A stretch of 64,000 nucleotides of DNA from assembly GCF_044465595.1 (NCBI RefSeq), contig NZ_JBITLV010000010.1, positions 30,454 to 94,453 of the forward strand, in the 5' to 3' direction. The notes under the pieces are model-generated. The model was not told the origin of the DNA, ran no database searches, and worked only from the letters and a program-made list of their open reading frames with translations. Below, piece by piece: positions 32,794 to 40,980 of the stretch. The stretch comes from Spongisporangium articulatum (GTDB lineage: Bacteria > Actinomycetota > Actinomycetes > Actinomycetales > Kineosporiaceae). The position numbers and the translations under genes are program-made. Each line of letters begins with the position of its first letter. Within the stretch, counting starts at the first letter, position 1.

Positions 32794-35700
32794 ATGGGCA
32801 TCACGATCTTCCGGCGGCCGCCGCGGATCCAACCGCCGGAGCTGCCGCAGGGAACCGTGGCGCTGGAACCGCCGCCCGAGTTGACCGAGACCGTCAGCGG
32901 CGGCCTGGGGGCGGCCATGACCTACCTGCCCATGCTGGCCGGCGGCGGGGCGATGGCGTTCCTGGTGGTGGGCCAGGGGTCGAGCCCCATCACGATCGTC
33001 GCGGGGGTGCTGTACGCGGCGTCGATGGCCGGGATGATGGTCGGCCAGATCGGGCGCGGCGCGGGGGAGAAGAAGCGCAAGCTCAACGCCGAAAGGCGTG
33101 ACTATGCGCGGTATCTCACCCAGGTACGCAAGCAGGTGCGGCGGGCGGCCGGGCAACAGCGGGACGCCCTGACCTGGCGGCACCCCGCGCCGGACGCCCT
33201 GTGGAGCCTCGCCATGACGCCCCGGCTGTGGGAGCGGCGGGCCGCCGACGGCGACTTCGGCGAGGTGCGCATCGGCACCGGGGTGCAGCGGCTGACGGTG
33301 CGGCTCGTGCCACCGGAGACGAAGCCGGTCGAAGACCTGGAGCCCTTGTCGGCCGGGGCGCTGCGCCGTTTCATCCGCACGCACTCGACCGTGAACGGGC
33401 TGCCGGTCTCGGTGTCCCTACGCGGGTTCGGCCGCCTCGTCCTCCAGGGTGACCCCGCCGCGGCGCGCGGCCTGACCCGGGCGATGGTCGCCCAGGCCGT
33501 GGTCGCCCACGCGCCCGACGAACTGCGCGTCGTCGTGTGCGCGAATCCCGACCGGCTCGGCGAGTGGGACTGGGTCAAGTGGCTGCCGCACGCGCTGCAC
33601 CCGGTGCGGACGGACGCCGCCGGCCCGGTCCGGCTCTTCTCGCACCGGATGTCGGAGCTCGAGGAGCTGGTGCCCGAACTGCAGGAGCGGGGCCGGTTCA
33701 CCGGCGAGGGGGGCGCCGTCCCGCAGATCGTCGTGGTGATCGACGGAGACGTCGACCTCGGGACGTCGAACCTGGCCACCTCCGAGGTCGAGGGCGTCAC
33801 GGTGGTCGAGCTCGCGCGCACCCAGGCTCAGCGGGCCGCGCGCAGCCAGGCCCTGGTGCTGGAGCTGGATCCCTCGACCATGACCCGCATCACGCACGAC
33901 CGCCTCGGGGCGGAGGTGCGCCAGGTGCTGGGCACGCCGGACCGGCTCGAACGCGGCGCCGCCGAGGGCCTGGCCCGGCTGCTGGCGCCGCTGCGCACGA
34001 ACGCGGGCGCCGAGTCGGAGGACGTGCTCTCGATGGACCGCGGGCTGCTGCAGCTCATGGGCCTGGGCGACGCGCGCCGCCTCGACGTGGCCACCACCTG
34101 GCAACCACGCCCGCCGCGCGACCGGCTGCGCGCCCCGATCGGGGTGGGCGAGGCCGGCGAGCTGATCGAGCTCGACATCAAGGAGGCGGCCCAGAACGGG
34201 ATGGGCCCGCACGGCCTCGTCGTCGGTGCCACCGGGTCCGGCAAGTCGGAGCTGCTGCGCACCCTGGTCCTCGGCCTGGCCGTCAAGAACTCCAGCGAGG
34301 CCCTGAACTTCGTCCTGGTCGACTTCAAGGGCGGTGCGACGTTCGCCCGCCTGGAGGACCTGCCGCACACCGCCGCGGTGATCACCAACCTCGCCGACGA
34401 CCTCGCGATGGTCGACCGGATGCGCGACGCCATCGACGGCGAGCTGAACCGCCGTCAGGAGCTCCTGCGCGACGCCGGCAACTACGCGAACCTCAAGGAC
34501 TACGAGGAGGCCCGGAACAAGGGCGCCGCCCTGCCGCCCGTCCCGACGCTGTTCATCGTCGTCGACGAGTTCAGCGAACTGCTCAGCGCCCAGCCGGATT
34601 TCATCGACCTGTTCATCGCGATCGGCCGGATCGGGCGGTCCCTGGGCGTGCACCTGCTGCTGGCCAGTCAGCGCCTGGAGGAGGGCCGGCTGCGCGGCCT
34701 GGAGACGTACCTGTCGTACCGGATCGGTCTGCGCACCTTCTCCGCGCTGGAGTCGCGCGTGGTGCTCGGCGAGCCCGTCGCCTACGAGCTGCCCTCGGCA
34801 CCCGGGCACGGCTACCTGAAGGTCGACACCAGCACGATGCAGCGGTTCAAGGCCGCCTACGTGTCGGGCCCCTACCTGGGCACGCGGGTGGCCGACACGG
34901 CGGCCATCGAACTGGCCACCCGTCGGGTGGTGCCGTTCACGGCGGGCTACGTGGCCCCCGACGAGACCTCCGTCCGTCCGGTCGTCGCCGAACCCGCGCC
35001 GGACGAGAACCCCGAGTCCGTGCTGGAGGTCGTCGTCTCGCAGCTCGCCGGCCGGGGCGTCCCGGCCCACCAGGTGTGGCTGCCGCCGCTGGACGAGTCG
35101 GTGTCGCTGGGGCAGTTGCTGCCCGGGCTGCGCCCCGATCCGGCCTACGGGTTGCATCCCGTGGGCTGGCCCGGCCGCGGCCGGCTCCAGGTGCCGGTCG
35201 GCCTGGTCGACATGCCTTACTACCAGCGCCGCGACCCGCTCTGGTTCGACCTGTCGGGGGCGGGCGGTCACATCGTGGTCGTCGGCGGTCCGCAGAGCGG
35301 CAAGAGCACCGTCGTGCGCGACCTGATCGCGGGCCTGGCCCTGACCCACACCCCGCTGGAGACGCAGTTCTACTGCATCGACCTGGGCGGCGGCACGCTC
35401 AACTCGCTCGAGGGGCTGCCCCACGTCGGGTCGGTCGCGGGTCGGCTCGCGGGGGCCTCCGTGCGCCGGATCCTGGCCGAGATGCGGAGCCTGCTGGCCG
35501 ACCGGGAGCAGATGTTCGACGCCTTGCGCATCGACTCGATGGCCACCTACCGGCGGATGAAGGCGCGCGGCGAGATCCCCGACGACCCGTACGGCGACGT
35601 GTTCCTCGTGGTCGACGGCTGGGGTTCGATCCGCAGCGACTTCGAGGAGCTGGAGCAGCAGATCACCGAGCTGGCCGCCCGCGGCCTGAGCTACGGCCTG

Positions 35701-36813
35701 CACATCCTGATCACCGCGCAGCGGTGGATGGAGCTGCGCCCCGCGCTACGTGACCTGATCGGCACCCGGATCGAGCTGCGTCTGGGGGACCCGACCGAGT
35801 CCGACGTCGACCGCCGGGCCGCGGCCAATGTGCCGAAATCGGTTCCGGGTCGCGGCATCACGGCCGCCAAGCTGCACTTCCTGTCCGTCCTGCCGCGCAT
35901 CGACGGCGGTACCGAGCCTGAGACGCTGGTGGCGGGCGTCGCCGACCTGGTCGAGAAGGTCCGGGCCGCGTGGCACGGCCCGGAGGCCCCGCGCGTCCGG
36001 CTGCTGCCCGCCGACCTGCCCTACTCGGCGTTGCCCCAGCTCACGGGCGGTCCCCGGGCGGCCGCCCGGGCCAGCGGGGAGGGCCTGCCGATCGGCATCG
36101 ACGAGGACGACCTCGCGCCCGTGTACCTGAACGTCGCGCAGGACCCCCACCTGGTGATCTTCGGCGACACCCGTTCCGGCAAGTCGAACCTGCTGCGCGT
36201 GATCACCCAGCAGATCATCGAGCGGTACTCGCCCGAGAGCGCCAAGATCATCGTGCTGGACTACCGGCACGAGCTCATCGACCTGGCCCAGGCCCCGCAC
36301 ATGCTGGCCTACGGATTCGCCTCGCCGCAGGCCCCCGACATCGTCAACAACACCGTGGCCGGTCTCCAGAAGCGTCTTCCCCCGGCCAATCTCACGCCCC
36401 AGCAGCTGCGCGACCGGAGCTGGTGGAGCGGGCCCGAGCTGTTCGTGATCGTGGACGACTACGACATGGTGGCGACCGGCAGTTCGAACCCGCTGCTGCC
36501 GTTCCTCGACCTGGCCCCCCTCGGCCGGGACATCGGGCTGCACCTGATCCTGGCCCGGGCGATGGGCGGGGCCGGCCGGTCGATGTTCGAGCCCCTGGTC
36601 CAGAAGCTGCGCGAGACCGGCAGCCCGGCTGTGATCCTCTCCGGTGCCAAGGACGAGGGGAACCTCTTCCACGGCGTGCGGCCCGAGCCGTTGCCCCCGG
36701 GGCGCGCCCGGCTGGCCACCCGGCAGGGCGTCAAACTCATCCAGACCGCCAAGCTGCCGCCGACCGCGGCGAACACCCCGACGGGACCGATCCCGATCAG
36801 CGACGTCCGGTGA
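32794..36813 (+). CDS. eccC: Type VII secretion ATPase EccC (fused Ca-Cb)
   Basis: 1339 residues from ATG 32794. Two N-terminal membrane helices (about 45-95) precede three FtsK/SpoIIIE-type ATPase domains. Their Walker A motifs are GATGSGKSELL (about residue 478), GGPQSGKSTVV (about 832) and GDTRSGKSNLL (about 1124). The first domain has a strong Walker B (FIVVDEFSEL, about 586-595). EccC is the motor and substrate receptor of ESX systems; the C-terminal ATPase binds the Esx export signal. Here the two halves seen separately in some mycobacterial loci are fused. The last 17 bp overlap the 3' end of mycP on the opposite strand. Confidence 0.95.
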   Translation: MGITIFRRPPRIQPPELPQGTVALEPPPELTETVSGGLGAAMTYLPMLAGGGAMAFLVVGQGSSPITIVAGVLYAASMAGMMVGQIGRGAGEKKRKLNAERRDYARYLTQVRKQVRRAAGQQRDALTWRHPAPDALWSLAMTPRLWERRAADGDFGEVRIGTGVQRLTVRLVPPETKPVEDLEPLSAGALRRFIRTHSTVNGLPVSVSLRGFGRLVLQGDPAAARGLTRAMVAQAVVAHAPDELRVVVCANPDRLGEWDWVKWLPHALHPVRTDAAGPVRLFSHRMSELEELVPELQERGRFTGEGGAVPQIVVVIDGDVDLGTSNLATSEVEGVTVVELARTQAQRAARSQALVLELDPSTMTRITHDRLGAEVRQVLGTPDRLERGAAEGLARLLAPLRTNAGAESEDVLSMDRGLLQLMGLGDARRLDVATTWQPRPPRDRLRAPIGVGEAGELIELDIKEAAQNGMGPHGLVVGATGSGKSELLRTLVLGLAVKNSSEALNFVLVDFKGGATFARLEDLPHTAAVITNLADDLAMVDRMRDAIDGELNRRQELLRDAGNYANLKDYEEARNKGAALPPVPTLFIVVDEFSELLSAQPDFIDLFIAIGRIGRSLGVHLLLASQRLEEGRLRGLETYLSYRIGLRTFSALESRVVLGEPVAYELPSAPGHGYLKVDTSTMQRFKAAYVSGPYLGTRVADTAAIELATRRVVPFTAGYVAPDETSVRPVVAEPAPDENPESVLEVVVSQLAGRGVPAHQVWLPPLDESVSLGQLLPGLRPDPAYGLHPVGWPGRGRLQVPVGLVDMPYYQRRDPLWFDLSGAGGHIVVVGGPQSGKSTVVRDLIAGLALTHTPLETQFYCIDLGGGTLNSLEGLPHVGSVAGRLAGASVRRILAEMRSLLADREQMFDALRIDSMATYRRMKARGEIPDDPYGDVFLVVDGWGSIRSDFEELEQQITELAARGLSYGLHILITAQRWMELRPALRDLIGTRIELRLGDPTESDVDRRAAANVPKSVPGRGITAAKLHFLSVLPRIDGGTEPETLVAGVADLVEKVRAAWHGPEAPRVRLLPADLPYSALPQLTGGPRAAARASGEGLPIGIDEDDLAPVYLNVAQDPHLVIFGDTRSGKSNLLRVITQQIIERYSPESAKIIVLDYRHELIDLAQAPHMLAYGFASPQAPDIVNNTVAGLQKRLPPANLTPQQLRDRSWWSGPELFVIVDDYDMVATGSSNPLLPFLDLAPLGRDIGLHLILARAMGGAGRSMFEPLVQKLRETGSPAVILSGAKDEGNLFHGVRPEPLPPGRARLATRQGVKLIQTAKLPPTAANTPTGPIPISDVR

Positions 36814-38239
36814 CGGGAGCGGCGGGTGTAGCGCCCGCTGGTCCTGGACCGGCCGTGTCCGCCGTCCACGAGGTCTGGTCGCTCGCGGCCAGGGCGGTCG
36901 CCTCCAGGGCCGGCGTTTCGTCGGGGGAGGTTTCCGCGACCGTCAGGTCGACCACGCCGGGACGCCAGCCGCGGCGACGTCCCCGTCGGACGGCGGCCCT
37001 CAGCCCGAGCAGCAGCAGGGTGGCGCCCAGCGCGACCCCCGCGACGACCACGGTCCGCACGGTGTGGTCCGGTGCGGAGGCCGGTAGCGCGGTCGGGGCC
37101 CCGACGACCGGCGTGGTGACCTGGGCCGGGTCGGAGTCGTCGAGGACCGCGGTGACGGCCGCCAGCGGGTTCGGCACGCCGTAGCCCAGGGCCGCGTCGG
37201 GCAGAGTCGTCGACGGGTGCTCGGCGGTGAGCACGAGCCGCTGCCGGATCTGGGCGGCCGTCTCGTCGGGGTAGCGGGCCCGCAGCAGCGCCGCGATCCC
37301 GCTGACGAACGGGGCGGCGAAACTCGTTCCCTTGCAGGCGACCAGGCCGGACTTCTGCTCGGGGCCGGCCCACTGGCAGACCAGGTCCTGGCTCGGTGCG
37401 GCCAGTGTCACGTAGGGCCCGGTGACGGCGTTCGGGTCGGGGGTGCCGTCCCGCGTGATGCCGGCCACCGCGACGACGTTCGGGTGGTCGGCGGCCAGCG
37501 CGGCGGGCCAGGTCACGCGCTCCGCCTGGTCGTTTCCGTCGGCCTGCCGGTCGTCGCGGTTGCCGGTGGCGGCGACGATCAGCACGTCTCGTGCCCGCGC
37601 CTCGCCGATCACGTCCTCGAACGCCGCGCGCTGGCGACCGCTCAACTGGTCGTAGTTCGTGGTGACCGAGACGTTGACGATCTGCGCGCCCGACTCCACG
37701 GCCGTGCGCAGGGCGAGGATGAGATTGTCCGCGGTGCCGGTGATCTCGTTACCGTACGAGTCGATGCCCCACGTCTCGCGGACCGGCAGGATCTTCGCCG
37801 CGGGCGCGACCCCGACGAAGGCCCGACCGGGCCGGCGCTGGGCGGCGATCATTCCCGCGACCATCGTCCCGTGCCCGGCGCAGTCGCTGTCCCCGCCGGA
37901 CTTCCGCTTGCCGCTGGTCACGTCGTACCCGCCGACGACGCGGCTCTTCAGGGCCGGGCGGCTGTCGTCGACGCCGCTGTCGACCACGGCCACGGTCACT
38001 CCATCGCCGCGGCTGTAGGTCCAGGCCTGCTCGAACTGCAGCCGCGTCTGCGACCAGTTCGGCTGCGCGGCGACGCCCTCGTCGACGAGGTACTTCCGGT
38101 TGTCGGGGTTCTCGTACGCGCAGGCCCTCGGGTCGGGCGGCGACTCCGCCCGTGCTGTGGCGGGCAGCGCAACGAGCAGAACTCCCGACAGTACGAGCCC
38201 CGCCAGCACGGGCCCTGTCGCCGTCCGGCCCCCCACCAT
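36797..38239 (-). CDS. mycP: Mycosin MycP, ESX-associated subtilisin protease
   Basis: 480 residues from ATG 38239. Signal peptide (about 1-31), then an S8 domain with Asp in AVVDSGVDD, His in GHGTMVAG, Asn in ATGNRDD and Ser in GTSFAAPFVSG. The N-terminal extension with a cysteine (CAYENPDN) is typical of mycosins. A C-terminal membrane helix (about 395-415) is followed by an unusually long cytoplasmic tail of about 60 residues (RRGRRRGWRPG ... PVTGRR). MycP is needed for stability of ESX complexes beyond its protease activity. Its 3' end overlaps eccC by 17 bp, tail-to-tail. Confidence 0.92.
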   Translation of the reverse strand: MVGGRTATGPVLAGLVLSGVLLVALPATARAESPPDPRACAYENPDNRKYLVDEGVAAQPNWSQTRLQFEQAWTYSRGDGVTVAVVDSGVDDSRPALKSRVVGGYDVTSGKRKSGGDSDCAGHGTMVAGMIAAQRRPGRAFVGVAPAAKILPVRETWGIDSYGNEITGTADNLILALRTAVESGAQIVNVSVTTNYDQLSGRQRAAFEDVIGEARARDVLIVAATGNRDDRQADGNDQAERVTWPAALAADHPNVVAVAGITRDGTPDPNAVTGPYVTLAAPSQDLVCQWAGPEQKSGLVACKGTSFAAPFVSGIAALLRARYPDETAAQIRQRLVLTAEHPSTTLPDAALGYGVPNPLAAVTAVLDDSDPAQVTTPVVGAPTALPASAPDHTVRTVVVAGVALGATLLLLGLRAAVRRGRRRGWRPGVVDLTVAETSPDETPALEATALAASDQTSWTADTAGPGPAGATPAAPVTGRR

Positions 38240-38415
38240 CCCGTTGCGTCCCTCGCGTCCTGTCTCGTGGCGCGGCCCCGTGCCGCGACCTCACGGGCAA
38301 TCTAACGGTCTAACGGTCGGTCCGACCCGACTCGGGGCGATCGTCGGTGATGCCCGCGTCGACACGGTTACGATCGGGGCGATCCGGCGAGAGCGACGGT
38401 CATCATCAGGGGGTC

Positions 38416-38718
38416 GTGTTGCACACCGAGGGGCTGCCCCGCGATTTTCCTCCCTACCTCTACCTGCCCTGCCACGAGGACGTACCGGACCCGGCCGAGG
38501 CCAGGCTCCTGCTGCGGCAGACCCGGGACGGCCGCACCGCGCTGTTCGCCTACTCAGCCCTGGACCGGCTGCGCACCTGTTGCGGCGAGGGACAGCCTTG
38601 GATCGTCGTCCCGGTCACGATGTTGGAGGCCCTGCAGCGGTTAGACCCGTTCCAGCTGCTGCTCATGGACGTCGTGATCCCGCAGGAGTACCGCCGGCCC
38701 GCGGAGGTTCGGGCATGA
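38416..38718 (+). CDS. Small SseB/SAV_915-like protein
   Basis: 100 residues from GTG 38416; AGGGGG lies just upstream but close, and TTG 38419 would give better spacing. The compact alpha/beta fold has YLYLPCHEDVPDPAEA near the start, a middle helix and LFAYSALDRLRTCCGEGQPW with a Cys-Cys pair. It resembles the small SAV_915/SseB-like proteins often found next to actinobacterial WXG100 genes. No signal or membrane helix. It overlaps the next gene (a WXG-like protein) by 4 bp, so it belongs to the same operon. Function unknown; a chaperone or adaptor role is possible but unsupported. Confidence 0.6.
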   Translation: MLHTEGLPRDFPPYLYLPCHEDVPDPAEARLLLRQTRDGRTALFAYSALDRLRTCCGEGQPWIVVPVTMLEALQRLDPFQLLLMDVVIPQEYRRPAEVRA

Positions 38719-39017
38719 GCGACGGTTTCCACGTGGCCACCGATGCCCTGGACGGCATCGCCCGTACGCTCGACGGCGTCTCCCAGGGTCTGGAGGGTCT
38801 GGCCGGCTCGATCCCGGCGATTCCCGAGGCGGGGGCCGTGACCGCCGACCTCGCGTCGGCACTGGGGCATCTCCTCGCCCAGGTCGGCGAGCTGTCGGTC
38901 GGGTCGGCCGCGGCCGCCGCGGGGGTGCGGCGCAGCCTGCGCACCTACCTGACCGCGGACCGGCAGGCCGAGGCCGGCCTGTCGGCGTCCGGCGCCGCCG
39001 GGCCGGGCGGGAGGTAG
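38715..39017 (+). CDS. Small helical EspC/WXG-like protein
   Basis: 100 residues from ATG 38715. Two amphipathic helices (FHVATDALDGIARTLDGVSQ and AVTADLASALGHLLAQVGEL), an Ala-rich stretch and a charged tail. No WxG, no signal peptide. The size and hairpin design match EspC-like partners of ESX substrates, and it precedes, by 2 bp, a 372-residue protein with an N-terminal WXG domain. The pair likely forms the export-competent dimer. Coupled to the upstream gene by a 4-bp overlap. Confidence 0.6.
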   Translation: MSDGFHVATDALDGIARTLDGVSQGLEGLAGSIPAIPEAGAVTADLASALGHLLAQVGELSVGSAAAAAGVRRSLRTYLTADRQAEAGLSASGAAGPGGR

Positions 39018-39019
39018 CC

Positions 39020-40138
39020 GTGCCGATCGACACCGGCCTCCCGGGCGATGCCGGTGCCCTGCGCAGTCTCGCCGGGTGGCTCACGGGCTCGCTCCGGGGC
39101 GAGATCGACCGGGCCGCAGCCGATTACCGCACCGTGGTCAGCGATGCCTCGACTGGCTGGCGGGGCGCGGCGGGAGAGGCCTTCGCGGGGCGGGTGGTCG
39201 CGGGGGAAACGGCGTCCGGCCGGCTCGCAGACGGCGCCGGCGGGGCGGCCGACGCAGTCACCAGCTACGCCGACGGTCTTGCGGCGGCCCAGCGCAACCT
39301 GGCTCTGATCCGGGACTACGCGGCCGCCGCCGGTCTACCGGTCGCGGGGGACGTGATCGGTGAGCCGACCCCGCTCGGGGCCGGCGCCTCCCCGGCCGCG
39401 TCCGCCACCCTGCAGACCCGGGTGCAGACGTACAACCAGGCCCTGGCCGACACCGACCGGGTGAACCTGGAGGTGAAGGTTCTGCAGGACGCGCTGCGCA
39501 ACGCGCTCGCCGACCTCCGGAAGAAGTGGTTCTTCACGGCGGCGGACCTGATCGGGGGAACGGCCGGCGACCTGTTGACCGAGGCACACGTCTCGAACCT
39601 GAAGACCGCCGCCGGCGAGCTCGACGACTACGCGAAGACCCTGAGGGCCCGCGCCTACGGCCAGTCGGCCGAGCCCGGGCGGGTACTCGACCGGGGTCAG
39701 TTCTACGACGACCTCGACCGATCGGCCGCCGCCGCCCGGGACGCGGACGGGCTGGCCAAGAGCGCGGAGGGCGCCGAGAAGGTCGGTGGCCGCCTCATGC
39801 TCGGCTTCGGAGGGGCGCTCGCGGTGGCCGACGCCGCTTACGACATCCACAACGGCAAGCCCGTCGCCCAGGCCGTCGTCTCCAGTGGTGCGAGCTTCGG
39901 CGCCTCGGTCGCGGCCGGCGCGGTCATCGGCAGCTTCATCCCCGTTCCCGTGGTCGGCACCGCCGTGGGCGCTCTCGGCGGGGCGGCGGTGGGCGTGTTC
40001 ACCTCAGGCATGGTCGACTCCCTGTTCGAGAATCACGGCGACGTCGCGGACGCGATCGGGGACGGCGTCTCCGAGGTCGGCGACGCGGGCAAGGCGATCG
40101 GTCACCTGGCCGAGGACGCCTGGGACACGATCTTCTGA
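39020..40138 (+). CDS. WXG-domain protein with glycine-zipper C-terminus, putative ESX toxin
   Basis: 372 residues from GTG 39020. The N-terminal ~95 residues form a WXG-type hairpin (DASTGWRGAAGEAFAGRV at the turn). A long helical middle (about 100-260) follows. The C-terminal ~110 residues carry an Ala/Gly-rich hydrophobic region with small-residue spacing (ASFGASVAAGAVIGSF and TAVGALGGAAVGVFTSG), like a glycine zipper. It ends in an acidic amphipathic tail. This architecture recalls the membrane-depolarising type VII toxin TspA of Staphylococcus aureus. A polytopic membrane protein is encoded 14 bp downstream, the position of an immunity gene. Toxicity is inferred, not shown. Confidence 0.65.
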   Translation: MPIDTGLPGDAGALRSLAGWLTGSLRGEIDRAAADYRTVVSDASTGWRGAAGEAFAGRVVAGETASGRLADGAGGAADAVTSYADGLAAAQRNLALIRDYAAAAGLPVAGDVIGEPTPLGAGASPAASATLQTRVQTYNQALADTDRVNLEVKVLQDALRNALADLRKKWFFTAADLIGGTAGDLLTEAHVSNLKTAAGELDDYAKTLRARAYGQSAEPGRVLDRGQFYDDLDRSAAAARDADGLAKSAEGAEKVGGRLMLGFGGALAVADAAYDIHNGKPVAQAVVSSGASFGASVAAGAVIGSFIPVPVVGTAVGALGGAAVGVFTSGMVDSLFENHGDVADAIGDGVSEVGDAGKAIGHLAEDAWDTIF

Positions 40139-40152
40139 GGCGGTCACCGGCG

Positions 40153-40962
40153 GTGGACACATCCTTTCCGTGGACGACGAGGCGGGCCGGGCGCCGGCAG
40201 GTCCTGTCGGCTCTCGGTCTGGGTCTGCTCAGCGCCGTCGCGCTGGTGGTGGCCCTGGTCGTCGCGCGGGAGTCGCCTCCGCGCGCCGTCTACCCGCTGG
40301 CGGTGGCGGTGACTTTCGGCGCCGTGCTGCGCTACGGCTGGGTGTCGCACGTGGCGCCCCAGAACCGACCGGCCGACGCCCGGCTGGTCGAGCGCGACGG
40401 CCGACCGGGCACGCAACTGCGCTATTCCGGTACCCAGTGGCGGCTTCTGCTGGTGGTCACGAGCGTCCCGGCGGTGGTCCTCGCCGTCGGGGCGGTGGAC
40501 CTGGCCGTGACTCGCCCGACCGGGGACGGGATGGGGGCTTCCGTGCTGCCTGCGCTGGGGGCCCTGCTGTTCGGGTGGTTCCTGCTGGCCGTCGCCCGCG
40601 GTCGGATCGTGCGGGGTGAGATCGTCCTCGACCGGGCCGGCATCCGGCAGCGTGGCCGCGCCGGCGAGGTGTTTCTGCCGTGGACGGCGGTCACCGCTGT
40701 GGCGGCCGTCCAGGCCGGTCCGGCGCCGCACCTGCTCATCGGCTGCTCCCCGGCCGGCGCCCTGGAACGACGCTGGACGACGTGGTTCTGGCGGATCGAC
40801 CGGCGCCTGGACGAACCGGTCCTCGACATCGACTGCACGCTGCTGGCGCTCGACCAGGACGCCGTGCGGGCCTTCCTGACCCATTACGTCGAGCATCCCG
40901 AGGACCGTGCCGAGTTGGGCACCTCCGCCAGCCTCGGGCGGCTGCCGGGCCTCGGCCGGTGA
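40153..40962 (+). CDS. Membrane protein, putative immunity partner
   Basis: 269 residues from GTG 40153. Four hydrophobic helices (about 18-36, 45-60, 98-118, 131-150) are followed by a cytoplasmic beta-rich domain resembling a PH/DUF-type fold (GEIVLDRAGIRQRGRAGEVFLPWTAVTAV). No named family recognised beyond that pattern. It follows the glycine-zipper protein by 14 bp and is the last gene of the module; the next gene is convergent. A membrane protein behind a candidate pore-forming toxin fits an immunity role, as TsaI does for TspA, but this is inference from position. Confidence 0.62.
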   Translation: MDTSFPWTTRRAGRRQVLSALGLGLLSAVALVVALVVARESPPRAVYPLAVAVTFGAVLRYGWVSHVAPQNRPADARLVERDGRPGTQLRYSGTQWRLLLVVTSVPAVVLAVGAVDLAVTRPTGDGMGASVLPALGALLFGWFLLAVARGRIVRGEIVLDRAGIRQRGRAGEVFLPWTAVTAVAAVQAGPAPHLLIGCSPAGALERRWTTWFWRIDRRLDEPVLDIDCTLLALDQDAVRAFLTHYVEHPEDRAELGTSASLGRLPGLGR

Positions 40963-40980
40963 CGTTGCCTGCTCGACCGG

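Noticed and set aside
38100..38714. Long N-terminal extension of the helical protein at 38715
   Set aside because: The extension runs over mycP 5' DNA and another gene, is Arg/Pro-rich, and the ATG at 38715 overlaps the upstream stop in the usual coupled fashion.
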